From Prevotella sp. 10(H) (GTDB lineage: Bacteria; Bacteroidota; Bacteroidia; Bacteroidales; Dysgonomonadaceae), in NCBI RefSeq assembly GCF_000711235.1, contig NZ_JOMI01000009.1:434001-498000 (forward strand): a stretch of DNA of 64,000 bases, read 5' to 3'. The notes under the pieces are model-generated. The model was not told where the DNA came from, did not search any database, and was given only the letters and a program-made list of their open reading frames with translations. Below, piece by piece: positions 35,999-45,115 of this stretch (positions within the stretch are counted from its first letter, which is position 1; each line of letters opens with the position of its first letter). Both the position numbers and the translations under genes were made by a program.

Positions 35999-37894
35999 AT
36001 GAAACTTATAAAGTATTTCTATTTACTGATAATTTGCTTTTCTGTAAGCAGTTGTGCGGATTTTCTGGATAATGCTCCGGATGACCAGCTCACTCTCGAG
36101 ATAATTTTCAATGACAAAGAACGTACGGAAGGCTGGCTGGCAAATATATATTCGGGTATTCCCGATGTTATATGGTCGTATGCAAAATATATCGGATATG
36201 ATACCATGTCTGATGATCTGACCCCCTCATATCGCTGGACTCCATGGGATTGGAAACCGATAGACTTTACAATGGGTAACTGGTATACCGATTCAGAGTG
36301 GAAATCTAATTTCTGGAACGAACTGCCACAACGTATTCGTCAGGCATATATCTTTATAGAAAATGTACATCCTACCCGCGACTTATCCGAAGCAGAGGTA
36401 GAGAATATGAAGAATGAGGCGCGTTTTCTGATTGCTTACTATTATTGGATTAATACCAATGCATACGGTTCTGTTCCTTTCTTCGATGACGTCGTCGATG
36501 TAAATGCCCCTGTGGAAGAACTAATGAAAGGTCAGGTACCATTCGACGAGATGGTAGACTGGGTCGACGGACAACTTTTCGATTTGTCGAAGAAATTACC
36601 TGCATCTTATTCCGAAGCCAGAATGTACGGCCGTGCAACTTCAATCATGTGTCTTGCTGTACGTGCCAGAATGCTGTTGTTCGCAGCTAGTCCGTTAGTA
36701 AACGGAAATCCTGATTATGCCGGATTCCAGAATTATGATGGGAAGGAAAGATTTAACTCAACATATTCTGCTGAAAAATGGGTCAGAGCCACAAAAGCCT
36801 GTAAAGAGCTTATAGATGCTGCACATGCTGCCGGACATAAGTTATATTATGAATATAATGAAGATGGTTCTATCGATCCGTTTATGTCTTACCAGAATAT
36901 GATGTTCCGCAGGGAAGCTGACGGAAATAAGGAGATCTTATTTGTCCGTCCCGATTGTAATTTTGGCGAATATGAAGGTCATGCAACTCCTCGTGGTTGC
37001 AATGGAAATGGTGGATTAGGCGTTCCTCAGTCATTGGTCGATGCATTCTTTATGGAAAACGGTTTGCCTCCTATTTTGGGATACAATGCAGATAATACCC
37101 CTATTATCAATGCTACATCAGGCTATTCCGAAAAAGGATTTTCTACAACGGAAGAAGTACGGAATACTAAATGGAACGAAACTCAGGGAGACGGTAAAGT
37201 CACACTGGCCAACACGTTTAATATGTATTGTCATCGCGAGCCGCGCTTCTATGTTTCAGTGTTATACAACGGTGCATGGTTCAAGTCGGAAGGCAGGACA
37301 ACGCGTTTTATGAGCGGCGAATGGGACGGTGGCCCTACTCACGATGCACCTCAACAGGGATATCTGGTAAGAAAAAAATATCATCCAGAGACTAACAGAC
37401 GCGAAGGTTATACACCTTACAGACCGGGAATAGTTTATCGCCTCGGAGAAGCATATCTGAATTATGCTGAAGCTTTAAACGAATCCAGCCCGGGTAGTGC
37501 AGATATCTTAAAGTATTTGAACCTGATACGGGAACGGGCAGGAGTTCCTACTTACGGTTCGGCTGCAGGACAGATTCCCGCTCCGAGCGGACAGGCAGCA
37601 ATGAGGGAAGCTATCTATCGCGAACGCCGTGTAGAACTCAACAATGAGGGTATACGGTACGATGATATCCGCCGTTTGAAATTAGGTGAAAAACTGCTCA
37701 ACGGTGATGTTATGGGAATGAACTTTGGCGGAACAAAATATAGTGACGATAAGAATGATCCTGAATCCTTTTTTGTTCGTACGAAATCATTTAGAAAAAT
37801 ATATTCTAAAAAATGTTACTGGTTCCCTGTTCATCAAGGAGAGATCGATAAAGACCCTACATTAGTACAAGCTCCGTTTTGGGTTACAAAATAA
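35999..37894 (+). CDS. SusD/RagB-type outer-membrane lipoprotein (locus A)
   Basis: 631 residues, long for the family. Lipoprotein signal (FYLLIICFSVSSC, lipid-modified Cys near 19). The SusD helical frame shows FLIAYYYWINTNAYGSVPFF, SIMCLAVRARMLLFAASPLVNG, YRPGIVYRLGEAYLNYAEALNE and the C-terminal MREAIYRERRVELNNEGIRYDDIRRLKLGEKL. It binds glycan and acts as the lid of the SusC channel. A terminator follows, so no enzyme gene is carried on this transcript. Confidence 0.93.
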   Translation: MKLIKYFYLLIICFSVSSCADFLDNAPDDQLTLEIIFNDKERTEGWLANIYSGIPDVIWSYAKYIGYDTMSDDLTPSYRWTPWDWKPIDFTMGNWYTDSEWKSNFWNELPQRIRQAYIFIENVHPTRDLSEAEVENMKNEARFLIAYYYWINTNAYGSVPFFDDVVDVNAPVEELMKGQVPFDEMVDWVDGQLFDLSKKLPASYSEARMYGRATSIMCLAVRARMLLFAASPLVNGNPDYAGFQNYDGKERFNSTYSAEKWVRATKACKELIDAAHAAGHKLYYEYNEDGSIDPFMSYQNMMFRREADGNKEILFVRPDCNFGEYEGHATPRGCNGNGGLGVPQSLVDAFFMENGLPPILGYNADNTPIINATSGYSEKGFSTTEEVRNTKWNETQGDGKVTLANTFNMYCHREPRFYVSVLYNGAWFKSEGRTTRFMSGEWDGGPTHDAPQQGYLVRKKYHPETNRREGYTPYRPGIVYRLGEAYLNYAEALNESSPGSADILKYLNLIRERAGVPTYGSAAGQIPAPSGQAAMREAIYRERRVELNNEGIRYDDIRRLKLGEKLLNGDVMGMNFGGTKYSDDKNDPESFFVRTKSFRKIYSKKCYWFPVHQGEIDKDPTLVQAPFWVTK

Positions 37895-37940
37895 AAAGGT
37901 AAGAGGTTAAAGTAGTAAATAAATGAGTTTTTAAATGCCC

Positions 37941-37976
37941 ATCCGGATAGATCGCACAGGTCTATCCGGATTTTTT
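37941..37976 (+). terminator. terminator after locus A SusD
   Basis: A perfect 11-bp stem (ATCCGGATAGA with TCTATCCGGAT) and a nine-base loop, followed by a run of six T. It closes the sigma-FecR-SusC-SusD unit. Confidence 0.9.
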
Positions 37977-38065
37977 AGGTATTCTCTTATGAATAAAATG
38001 CAGATGAAGAATCACTTCCCATCTGCTTTATTTATTGCTTTGTTGCCTTATTGAAGATTGTACTG

Positions 38066-40216
38066 TTATTTCTCAATTAAGAATAAAGACCGACAAGCAG
38101 GAAGATTAACCTTAACCGATGTTTTCCCATTTACAGATTTTATTTCTTCCGGATTTTTGGATATTGTTCCCGAATGCGGATCCCAAATTTCGAGATTATA
38201 TTTACCTTTCAATTCAAATTCTGTAGTTATATCTTTTTTATCTGGATTTGCGAGGAACCATATATTCTTCCCATAAAGTATCTTATGCATATTACGAACA
38301 GGAGTACCTGTAAAATTCATCGCATACCTATCCTGATATTTATTCATAACCTGTTGGAGATTACCGACAGTAGGATTTTCAATAAAATGAACATTTTTCT
38401 TCTTTATAAGATCATTAGTCATTCGTTTCACCTTTTCAGTATCTGCATTTAATGTTCCCGTCACAGGCAAATGAGTAGTGAAAATGACAATACCACCTGC
38501 ATCTGCAAATTGTTTAATCATTTCCAGATTGCTCATGGAAATCGTTTTACAAGCCGGAATTACTAAGTGTGAAAAAGAATTGTACTGTATCCTATTATTC
38601 AGTTTCAACTTGCCTTTCTCGATCATACATTGCTCGTCCAGTACATCCGGGTGCAGGAACATATGATCGTAGCCGAGACTATCGAAAAGATTGACGCCTA
38701 CATTTACATAGTCGAGGTCAGGAATTTCTACTCCGCCTTTATAATGCCCCAACGGCCCGTCCATATAATGTCCGCTCTGCTGCGTGTGAATCGGATATAA
38801 TACAGCAATATCACCTTTCCAGCGCGCATCGTTCTTCATCAGTATATTAAGACGCGAAAGATAATCTGTAAGAATAGGTATGCTGTCTGCATAGATAGGA
38901 TTCCGTAAAGAAAGTTCAGGCTTGAACACTACCTTTTCGGTATTATACCATACTGCGTGCGGAATCAGCATATTAATTCCTTTTACATACTGATCCATTG
39001 CAATTCCGAATATCTGGTGCCAGTCTATATTTCCCATGGCCCCGTAAGTTTCCGACATAACCAGTGAATGATCCCAGTTGTAAGCCGCTGAACTAACCAG
39101 TTTATAGAATCTTTCTGCCGGACGATCTCCACCGATCTTATCTATACCGGGAATATCGAGATATTTAAAGCACTTCATAAAGTCGCCGGATGTGCCTACA
39201 CTATTAAGTATCTCTTCGTTGTCCTGATGGCCTGTAGCATGTACACCATGCTTTTTACTCCACTCGCTCACTTTTTTGATATATCCTTCGGCATACAATT
39301 CTGAACGGAAGCCAAAAAGATAATTGCGGGCTTCGGCTGTTTCTTCACCTATATCATACCAAAGAGCCGGATAGTACAGTGCCGGATTGATACCATAAGT
39401 CGCTTCGAATTTTTTATTGAAATCAGGAGTCCAAGTACGGCCATCGGCATAATACATAGTCGGTTCGTCGAAGAAAGTGCCGTCTATTACATTCCCGAAA
39501 TATTTAGAAAAGCGCTTGTAATATTCTTCATGCGTCATTCCTATATAAAGATCGGCAGCTTCCGGACTCAAGTAATCCATAACTGTGTTTCCGGCATTAA
39601 CACAGGTAAAGAGCATTACTTTCCAGCTGCCATTAGGTACTTGCCAAGTCAGATTACCATTCTTAACAAATTCTATAAGATCAATCCTTTTTAAATTCGT
39701 TGTATCCATTGCCACAACGGCCATTAACGGATCATCCGGGAGTTTGATTGTAAATGTGTTCCCGGATTTCGCCGGATATTCCGTTTTATCGAGCCGTTTG
39801 TTGGTAAATTCAGGATATTTCAGTTTAAAGCGTCCGACACCATCTCCGTTAATGTCACCGGCAGTGCCACTAGGGAAACCATACTCATCATAAATGCACA
39901 GCTTTAATCCTATTTTTTGAGCCTCCTCAATACATGTCCGATAGACATCGAAGTATTCCTCCGTCAGATATTTTGGCTTGAAGTCTTTTCCGAAAGGAAG
40001 TATACTTAGCCCTCCATAACCAGCTTTTTTGAAATCATGCATCTGGCGTATGAGTTCTTCTTTTTCTACTTTCGAGTCGTTCCAGAACCAAAGAGGACAA
40101 GGGCGGGCATAGCTTGGAATTGTTTGAAAATCATCAGCCAGTTTTTTCCATTCCTGCCCTTTGACGGGATTGAATGTTAATAAGGTAAATACTGCGATTG
40201 TAATGAGTTGTTTCAT
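38066..40216 (-). CDS. secreted GH106-like glycoside hydrolase (alpha-L-rhamnosidase-type)
   Basis: 716 residues from the ATG at 40216; 18 codons of open frame upstream are rejected because the signal peptide MKQLITIAVFTLLTFNPVKG begins here. The N-terminal barrel shows ARPCPLWFWNDSKV, AGYGGLSILPFG, LKLCIYDEYGFPSGTAGD, a SETYGAMGNIDWHQ stretch and NMLIPHAVWYN. A middle Rossmann-like part (GDIAVLYPIH, HLVIPACKTISMSNLEMIKQFADAGGIVIF) and a beta-rich C-terminus follow. These are features I associate with GH106-like enzymes, which cut alpha-L-rhamnosides, but it is shorter than typical GH106, so substrate is uncertain. It lies 28 bases after the barrel lipoprotein gene in locus B. Confidence 0.68.
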   Translation of the reverse strand: MKQLITIAVFTLLTFNPVKGQEWKKLADDFQTIPSYARPCPLWFWNDSKVEKEELIRQMHDFKKAGYGGLSILPFGKDFKPKYLTEEYFDVYRTCIEEAQKIGLKLCIYDEYGFPSGTAGDINGDGVGRFKLKYPEFTNKRLDKTEYPAKSGNTFTIKLPDDPLMAVVAMDTTNLKRIDLIEFVKNGNLTWQVPNGSWKVMLFTCVNAGNTVMDYLSPEAADLYIGMTHEEYYKRFSKYFGNVIDGTFFDEPTMYYADGRTWTPDFNKKFEATYGINPALYYPALWYDIGEETAEARNYLFGFRSELYAEGYIKKVSEWSKKHGVHATGHQDNEEILNSVGTSGDFMKCFKYLDIPGIDKIGGDRPAERFYKLVSSAAYNWDHSLVMSETYGAMGNIDWHQIFGIAMDQYVKGINMLIPHAVWYNTEKVVFKPELSLRNPIYADSIPILTDYLSRLNILMKNDARWKGDIAVLYPIHTQQSGHYMDGPLGHYKGGVEIPDLDYVNVGVNLFDSLGYDHMFLHPDVLDEQCMIEKGKLKLNNRIQYNSFSHLVIPACKTISMSNLEMIKQFADAGGIVIFTTHLPVTGTLNADTEKVKRMTNDLIKKKNVHFIENPTVGNLQQVMNKYQDRYAMNFTGTPVRNMHKILYGKNIWFLANPDKKDITTEFELKGKYNLEIWDPHSGTISKNPEEIKSVNGKTSVKVNLPACRSLFLIEK

Positions 40217-40244
40217 TGTTAAAGGTATTAATGAGGAGGTTATA

Positions 40245-41930
40245 TTATAATTTATTTGTACAATCGACAACTAATTTATTCTCCGAAGGTATCAGGCGGA
40301 AAATATAATCTGCTTCAGCATTAGCACCTTCAACTGTTCCTTCTGTACATGTAATACCGTATTTATAATCAGAAAACTCGGCTCTGATCTGATTTTTCTC
40401 TATAGAACGGAACGGCAATTCTTTTCCTTGGGCCGTTTTAAGTTCAAGTGTCCATTTGAAATCTTTTTCTACAGGCTGGCAGGAAACTTCGAATTTGTCC
40501 TCATGAAATACTATTTTGAAGACATTATTATTCTCGTCCTTGCATTCCACTTGCAGAATATCTTTAGCTATTTCCGTTACCGTTGGCTCAATCAATAAGA
40601 CTTCTTTTTTATTCCCGTCTTTATCTATCTTATTGATACGAAGTCCGGCTCTGTAGTCCGTTGTACTCCACATATAGCCGTCTACAACAGGAAGTGTGAA
40701 GTATAAGAACTGATTGCCCTCTCCCGGTTTATTGAGGTAAGGAGATGCGAATTTTTCGTCGAAAAGATGTATATCGCGAAAACGGAATGATTTTCCTTCC
40801 CATAAAAGATTTGTGCGATAATAACGGCTGTTGAACCAAACGGTTTTGCGGCCTTCATTCCGTATATCCGTCAGGGTTGTCACTGCTGTAGGAGGAGTGG
40901 TCGGGAATTTCTCTTTAAACCATTTTCCTGATTCGCCCAGTGTTTGTATCTTGATCTTATCCATTTTCTTAAGGGAGTCGAATATAGGGAACTGCATTTC
41001 CAGACCTTTCTGCATACCGTTCCAAGTGAAAGAATTTTCTTGGCCGGCCTGTGCATAATTGAATGCAAGGCATGGTTGATTTACAATGGATTCAAGAAAA
41101 TATTCAACCCATTTTTTATCCATGCCGGAATCCCTGTATACAGGCTCCAATGATATAACTCCCTGTCTTTCGTGTCCCAGTCCTGTATCATATTGGTAAA
41201 TAGGGTCGCTGCCCAACATGCGGAAGATGGGAACAGGTATCTGTCCTTCTGTCGTTTGTGCAGGCATGTAGGCATTCAGCTTACTTGGATAATAAGCTTG
41301 ATTCCAATATCCGCCCCAAAGAGTATATCCGTCGGTACCGACTTGGTCTTTACAGTTGCACGAAGCAATTATTTTGTATTTATCGTACATATATGCGAGC
41401 GTATGCGAATCGATATACCACGAACCTACCGATTCAGGGTATTTGCCAAATATCTCATTAAATTTTTCCATGTATACATCTACCAGTTTCTCTCTTTCTT
41501 GCGGAGTATATCCGGTTGTAAATGCAATGTTTGCATGAGAAACCCAGGAATGTTCTCCCCGCCACTTTATACCGGCTGCTTCAACATGAGGCTGCGTGAT
41601 TTCCCACCACGCACCGATTTCCGAATCCGATTTTAATTCTTTCTTCAATAAATTCTGATATAGCGGATTTATTAATGCGTCGTACTGTAGTAAAAAAGTG
41701 GCTGAAAAAGAATACTTATTCAGCAATTTGATTTGTTCCTCAACTGTCTCAAACAGCAGGCTGTCGGCATTTTGTACACGGTAGTCAGTCTGTCGGATAA
41801 AATTAACAATATTGATAATTCGAGGCGTATCCGATGCATTCTCATTTTTGGCCTTATCTGGTTTAGGATTACAGCTCATACATACAATACAGAGTACTAG
41901 TACAGCAGCCAATACTTTTCTTAGATTCAT
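40245..41930 (-). CDS. lipoprotein with deacetylase-like (beta/alpha) barrel, related to its DUF3863-like neighbour
   Basis: 561 residues from the ATG at 41930, with lipoprotein signal (LRKVLAAVLVLCIVCMSC-N). An upstream TTG at 41951 would add seven residues. The ~55-380 part looks like the polysaccharide-deacetylase/GH57-like barrel (FSATFLLQYDALI, SEIGAWWEI, GEHSWVSHAN, YPESVGSWYIDSHTLAYMYD). A beta-sandwich domain follows (~400-560). Words such as YYPSKLNAYMPAQ and TLGESGKWFKEKF line up with FYPSKEHFCKPAQ and TQGEFGLLWREHY of the next protein. Surface-bound glycan-acting enzyme is the likely role; no activity is established by the sequence. Confidence 0.6.
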   Translation of the reverse strand: MNLRKVLAAVLVLCIVCMSCNPKPDKAKNENASDTPRIINIVNFIRQTDYRVQNADSLLFETVEEQIKLLNKYSFSATFLLQYDALINPLYQNLLKKELKSDSEIGAWWEITQPHVEAAGIKWRGEHSWVSHANIAFTTGYTPQEREKLVDVYMEKFNEIFGKYPESVGSWYIDSHTLAYMYDKYKIIASCNCKDQVGTDGYTLWGGYWNQAYYPSKLNAYMPAQTTEGQIPVPIFRMLGSDPIYQYDTGLGHERQGVISLEPVYRDSGMDKKWVEYFLESIVNQPCLAFNYAQAGQENSFTWNGMQKGLEMQFPIFDSLKKMDKIKIQTLGESGKWFKEKFPTTPPTAVTTLTDIRNEGRKTVWFNSRYYRTNLLWEGKSFRFRDIHLFDEKFASPYLNKPGEGNQFLYFTLPVVDGYMWSTTDYRAGLRINKIDKDGNKKEVLLIEPTVTEIAKDILQVECKDENNNVFKIVFHEDKFEVSCQPVEKDFKWTLELKTAQGKELPFRSIEKNQIRAEFSDYKYGITCTEGTVEGANAEADYIFRLIPSENKLVVDCTNKL

Positions 41931-41967
41931 AAGTGATTTAATTAATTTCAAATTATGGTTAACATAA

Positions 41968-41997
41968 CCGGCTGTTTATTGGACGATAAACAGCCGG
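41968..41997. other. strong stem-loop inside the locus B operon
   Basis: A perfect 12-bp stem (CCGGCTGTTTAT and complement) with a six-base loop, between the DUF3863-like and barrel-lipoprotein genes. No long T-run follows on the minus strand, so it may partly terminate or process the transcript and so lower expression of the two distal genes. Confidence 0.6.
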
Positions 41998-42027
41998 ATA
42001 ATTATTTAGTTTCTTTCAGGCACTTTG

Positions 42028-43392
42028 TTAATCTGAATACAAATATGGGTAATGTTTTTTAATTAACGAAATTCCTTCGGTTGATATTTGACTGATAGGT
42101 TTGGGCCTGTCCTGCGGGCGTGACTGTTTCTGGTTGATTTCACCCAGCAGGCTCCATTTACGGGTCATATCCTTGGGCTCTTCCGCTTTCAGGTTGTAAT
42201 TGGTAAAATCAATTACATATTCGGCATTTCTCCTGTTCTTCTGCCAGTCTTTGACCAACGCCAGCCGGAAATCCTTATTCATAAACCAGCGTATCTGCAG
42301 GTTGATATCCGAACCTCCGATGCCCGAACCTTTCTGTTCGAAACGGTAATTGAAGGAATTATCCTTGTAATGTTCCCTCCAAAGTAATCCGAATTCACCT
42401 TGAGTGATAAACTTTACATCCGACCAGTTCCGCTTGATCTCGTTCAGCCAGTCTTTCAATCCTGAAACATCGATCGGTAGTGATAATTCCCAGCAGTTTG
42501 TAACCCATGCAAAGCCATTCAGTTCAAAACCCCTGTCATAATGTAAGGCTGTTGTATGCAGCATTTCTGTGAGTCCGATAAGCTTTCCGTATGCATAAAT
42601 CGTTTCTATAGGTCCTACCCCCATCCGGCTGTTGAAACCTCCGGCAAAACCATCCCTGCGGGCAGCAAGGAAATCCATCGACCATCCGTCGAGGTTTACA
42701 CAGTCGATAAAATCGTCTTTCCCCTGCGCCGGTTTACAGAAATGCTCTTTTGAGGGATAGAAAGGGTAGGAAACAGCCCCGTCGCCGTCCTGATTATCGA
42801 TAGAGAATTGGCTCCATATGTTTCCCTGACAAACATGAATACCTTCCTTTTCAGCCAGATACTGCTGATTTTCGGCAGCAAGGAATCCAGCCAGCACACT
42901 TTTAGGGCGGAATCCGTTACCTACGATCTCGCTGACTTTTGCCAGCCCGTCGTGCAGATCCTTGTTTACCTGCTCACGTGAATTATATGCATTTGCGAAG
43001 TAAGCCCCCGGGATGAAAGTGATATCATCCCCGTACTTATGATGATAGCCGACTACCAGTTCACGTATTTTCTTATAGTTGTCGGTTTGGTCGTGCAGGG
43101 CCAGCCAGCTGAACGCCCAGGTGATTCGAGCTTCGGGATATTCTGAGGAAATAGCCTCGCGGAATGCAATGACGCGTTCGGGAGTATGAGCACCGCGTTC
43201 GTCCATTCCTTCATTCCTGTCGCGGCTAACTTCGATCTGGTTGACACGGATAATCGTATTAAAGGTCAGGAAACGATTGCCCATCAATTGATCAGGAACC
43301 TTCGCCTTATTTTGTCCTTGAATACTGATAATAAAAGTACTAAAGACAAATAGGAGAATAAAAACAAATAAAATCTTATACGTTTTGATCAT
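42028..43392 (-). CDS. secreted DUF3863-like barrel protein
   Basis: 454 residues with a signal peptide (ILFVFILLFVFSTFIISIQG). It opens with NRFLTFNTIIRVNQIEVSRDRN, which I associate with the DUF3863/DUF3864 family of Bacteroidota. The body is an alternating strand-helix barrel (ARITWAFSWLALHD, DDITFIPGAYFANAYN, SVLAGFLAAENQQYLAEKEGI, ITQGEFGLLWREHY). Several motifs match the lipoprotein encoded next in the operon, so the two are likely distant paralogues. No function is known to me; the setting behind SusC/SusD argues for a carbohydrate substrate. It begins 32 bases after the SusD gene. Confidence 0.62.
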   Translation of the reverse strand: MIKTYKILFVFILLFVFSTFIISIQGQNKAKVPDQLMGNRFLTFNTIIRVNQIEVSRDRNEGMDERGAHTPERVIAFREAISSEYPEARITWAFSWLALHDQTDNYKKIRELVVGYHHKYGDDITFIPGAYFANAYNSREQVNKDLHDGLAKVSEIVGNGFRPKSVLAGFLAAENQQYLAEKEGIHVCQGNIWSQFSIDNQDGDGAVSYPFYPSKEHFCKPAQGKDDFIDCVNLDGWSMDFLAARRDGFAGGFNSRMGVGPIETIYAYGKLIGLTEMLHTTALHYDRGFELNGFAWVTNCWELSLPIDVSGLKDWLNEIKRNWSDVKFITQGEFGLLWREHYKDNSFNYRFEQKGSGIGGSDINLQIRWFMNKDFRLALVKDWQKNRRNAEYVIDFTNYNLKAEEPKDMTRKWSLLGEINQKQSRPQDRPKPISQISTEGISLIKKHYPYLYSD

Positions 43393-43424
43393 CTTTCTTA
43401 TAATTTAATATTTTATTAATCGCT

Positions 43425-45095
43425 TTACCAACCCGGGTTGTTGGGAAGTAAATTTGAATTTTTGATTGTTTCATCCAGTGGAAGCGAATAATAATAATGT
43501 TTGGGGGCTGTAAAGAAGCGATTTGCTGCGGGCTCTACAATAAGGAAGCCATCAGCATCTACTGAGCCCGGATTATTATCGTTCAACACTTCTAGTTCCT
43601 CGTATTCTGTTCCTTTGTATTTTATGCCCCGTATTGCCTGCTTTAGTTCCGTTTCGGCTGTTTTCCAACGTCTGAGGTCATCTCGTCTGAATCCTTCAAA
43701 AGCTAGTTCAACAGTACGTTCTCTGCGTATTTCGGTAAGCATGTCCAAACCATTTGCATTAACAAACTCATTAGTCAATGGTGGCATTTCTACTCCTTTT
43801 CTACCCCGGATAACATTTATTGTATTTTTTAGTACTTCATTACTTATCTTCTCTTCTTTTTCAAATGTTGCTTCAGCCAGAATAAGCAGTACTTCGGGAT
43901 AACGGATAATATGATAATCATAAGCAGAACTATTTATCCCTATACCAACTATTTCCCCCATGAATTTCCATGATTTATATCCTGTACGGGTTTCAGGGCG
44001 GATATTGAATTTAGGATTACAGACAGCATTTCCAAATTCCACATTTATATATTCCGTTCCCGGTATAAGAAAAGTTTGTGACATACGAGGATCACGATTT
44101 TCAAATTCGTCTTTTATCGTTTCATAACCTTTAAATCCGGAGCCATTCACTTCAATAGGTAAGCCCGTGCTTTTACACAGATACATATCGGCCATCTTCT
44201 TTGTAGGTATATCTCTCCATCCATAAAAAACAGAATGGGATGTGGAATGCATGCGAATATCTTTTTCATAACGGTTGTCAAGAATAGCCTCATTCGCATT
44301 ATCTCCTTTGTCAATAAATAGTTGACGATAACTGTCATCTCCTTCGCTTTCGAAGAGTTGGTATTCACCGCTTACCCTTACAAGCTCAGCAGCAGTAATT
44401 GCCTGGTCGAGTAGTTGCTTATAATCATCGCGGTGTTTATGATATTTTGCCCAGGTGCCGCTGTAAAGCGCCACTCTTGCCTTTAATGCTAAAGCTGCTC
44501 CTTGTGTAACGCGCCCTTTTTCGTCAGATTTCAGTTCGCTTTTCTTAGGCAGTTTAGAGTAACATTCTTCAAGGTCAGATAAGATGAAATCTTCTACGTC
44601 CTTCTGTGAGTCTCTTTTAGCATAGAGTTCGGGAGAGTCTACATTTAAAGGGACTTTTATAATAGGAACATCGGTAAACCTTTTCATCAGCCTCCAATAA
44701 TTATAAGCACGGAAAAAATGAGCCTCAGCTACATATCTTTCTATTTCAGAAAAATCCTTGGCATATGTTTTACTTGCTTCTATGATTCTATTACACTGAC
44801 GCAAATCAGAAAATCGGTCGTTCCAGGCGCCATCGGTATTTGCAGCAATGTATGTGCCGTTACTTGTGGAGTTTTCGTTAAGTCCGTAAGAGATATCACT
44901 ATCTGTATCTCTTGCATCGAAAGATTCCATGCTGTTATAGAGAGAATTCACAGCTTTCATATAATCCTCCGGACTTTTCCAAAACAAATCGTCTGCTAAC
45001 TCATTTTTTGGTAATAGATTTATATCCTGACAGGCATTCATGGATACCATCATTACCATTGCGACAAAGATTGAAATTAAATATATTTTTTTCAT
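43425..45095 (-). CDS. SusD-type outer-membrane lipoprotein (locus B)
   Basis: 556 residues. Lipoprotein signal (IFVAMVMMVSMNAC-Q). SusD features: YMKAVNSLYNSMESFDARDTD, VAEAHFFRAYNYWRLMKRF, AALALKARVALYSGTWAKYH, YDYHIIRYPEVLLILAEATFEK and the C-terminal LTEIRRERTVELAFEGFRRDDLRRW. It should cap the locus B SusC and bind its glycan. It lies 20 bases after susC and differs markedly from the locus A protein. Confidence 0.93.
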   Translation of the reverse strand: MKKIYLISIFVAMVMMVSMNACQDINLLPKNELADDLFWKSPEDYMKAVNSLYNSMESFDARDTDSDISYGLNENSTSNGTYIAANTDGAWNDRFSDLRQCNRIIEASKTYAKDFSEIERYVAEAHFFRAYNYWRLMKRFTDVPIIKVPLNVDSPELYAKRDSQKDVEDFILSDLEECYSKLPKKSELKSDEKGRVTQGAALALKARVALYSGTWAKYHKHRDDYKQLLDQAITAAELVRVSGEYQLFESEGDDSYRQLFIDKGDNANEAILDNRYEKDIRMHSTSHSVFYGWRDIPTKKMADMYLCKSTGLPIEVNGSGFKGYETIKDEFENRDPRMSQTFLIPGTEYINVEFGNAVCNPKFNIRPETRTGYKSWKFMGEIVGIGINSSAYDYHIIRYPEVLLILAEATFEKEEKISNEVLKNTINVIRGRKGVEMPPLTNEFVNANGLDMLTEIRRERTVELAFEGFRRDDLRRWKTAETELKQAIRGIKYKGTEYEELEVLNDNNPGSVDADGFLIVEPAANRFFTAPKHYYYSLPLDETIKNSNLLPNNPGW

Positions 45096-45115
45096 GATCT
45101 ATTATTTTTCAAAAA

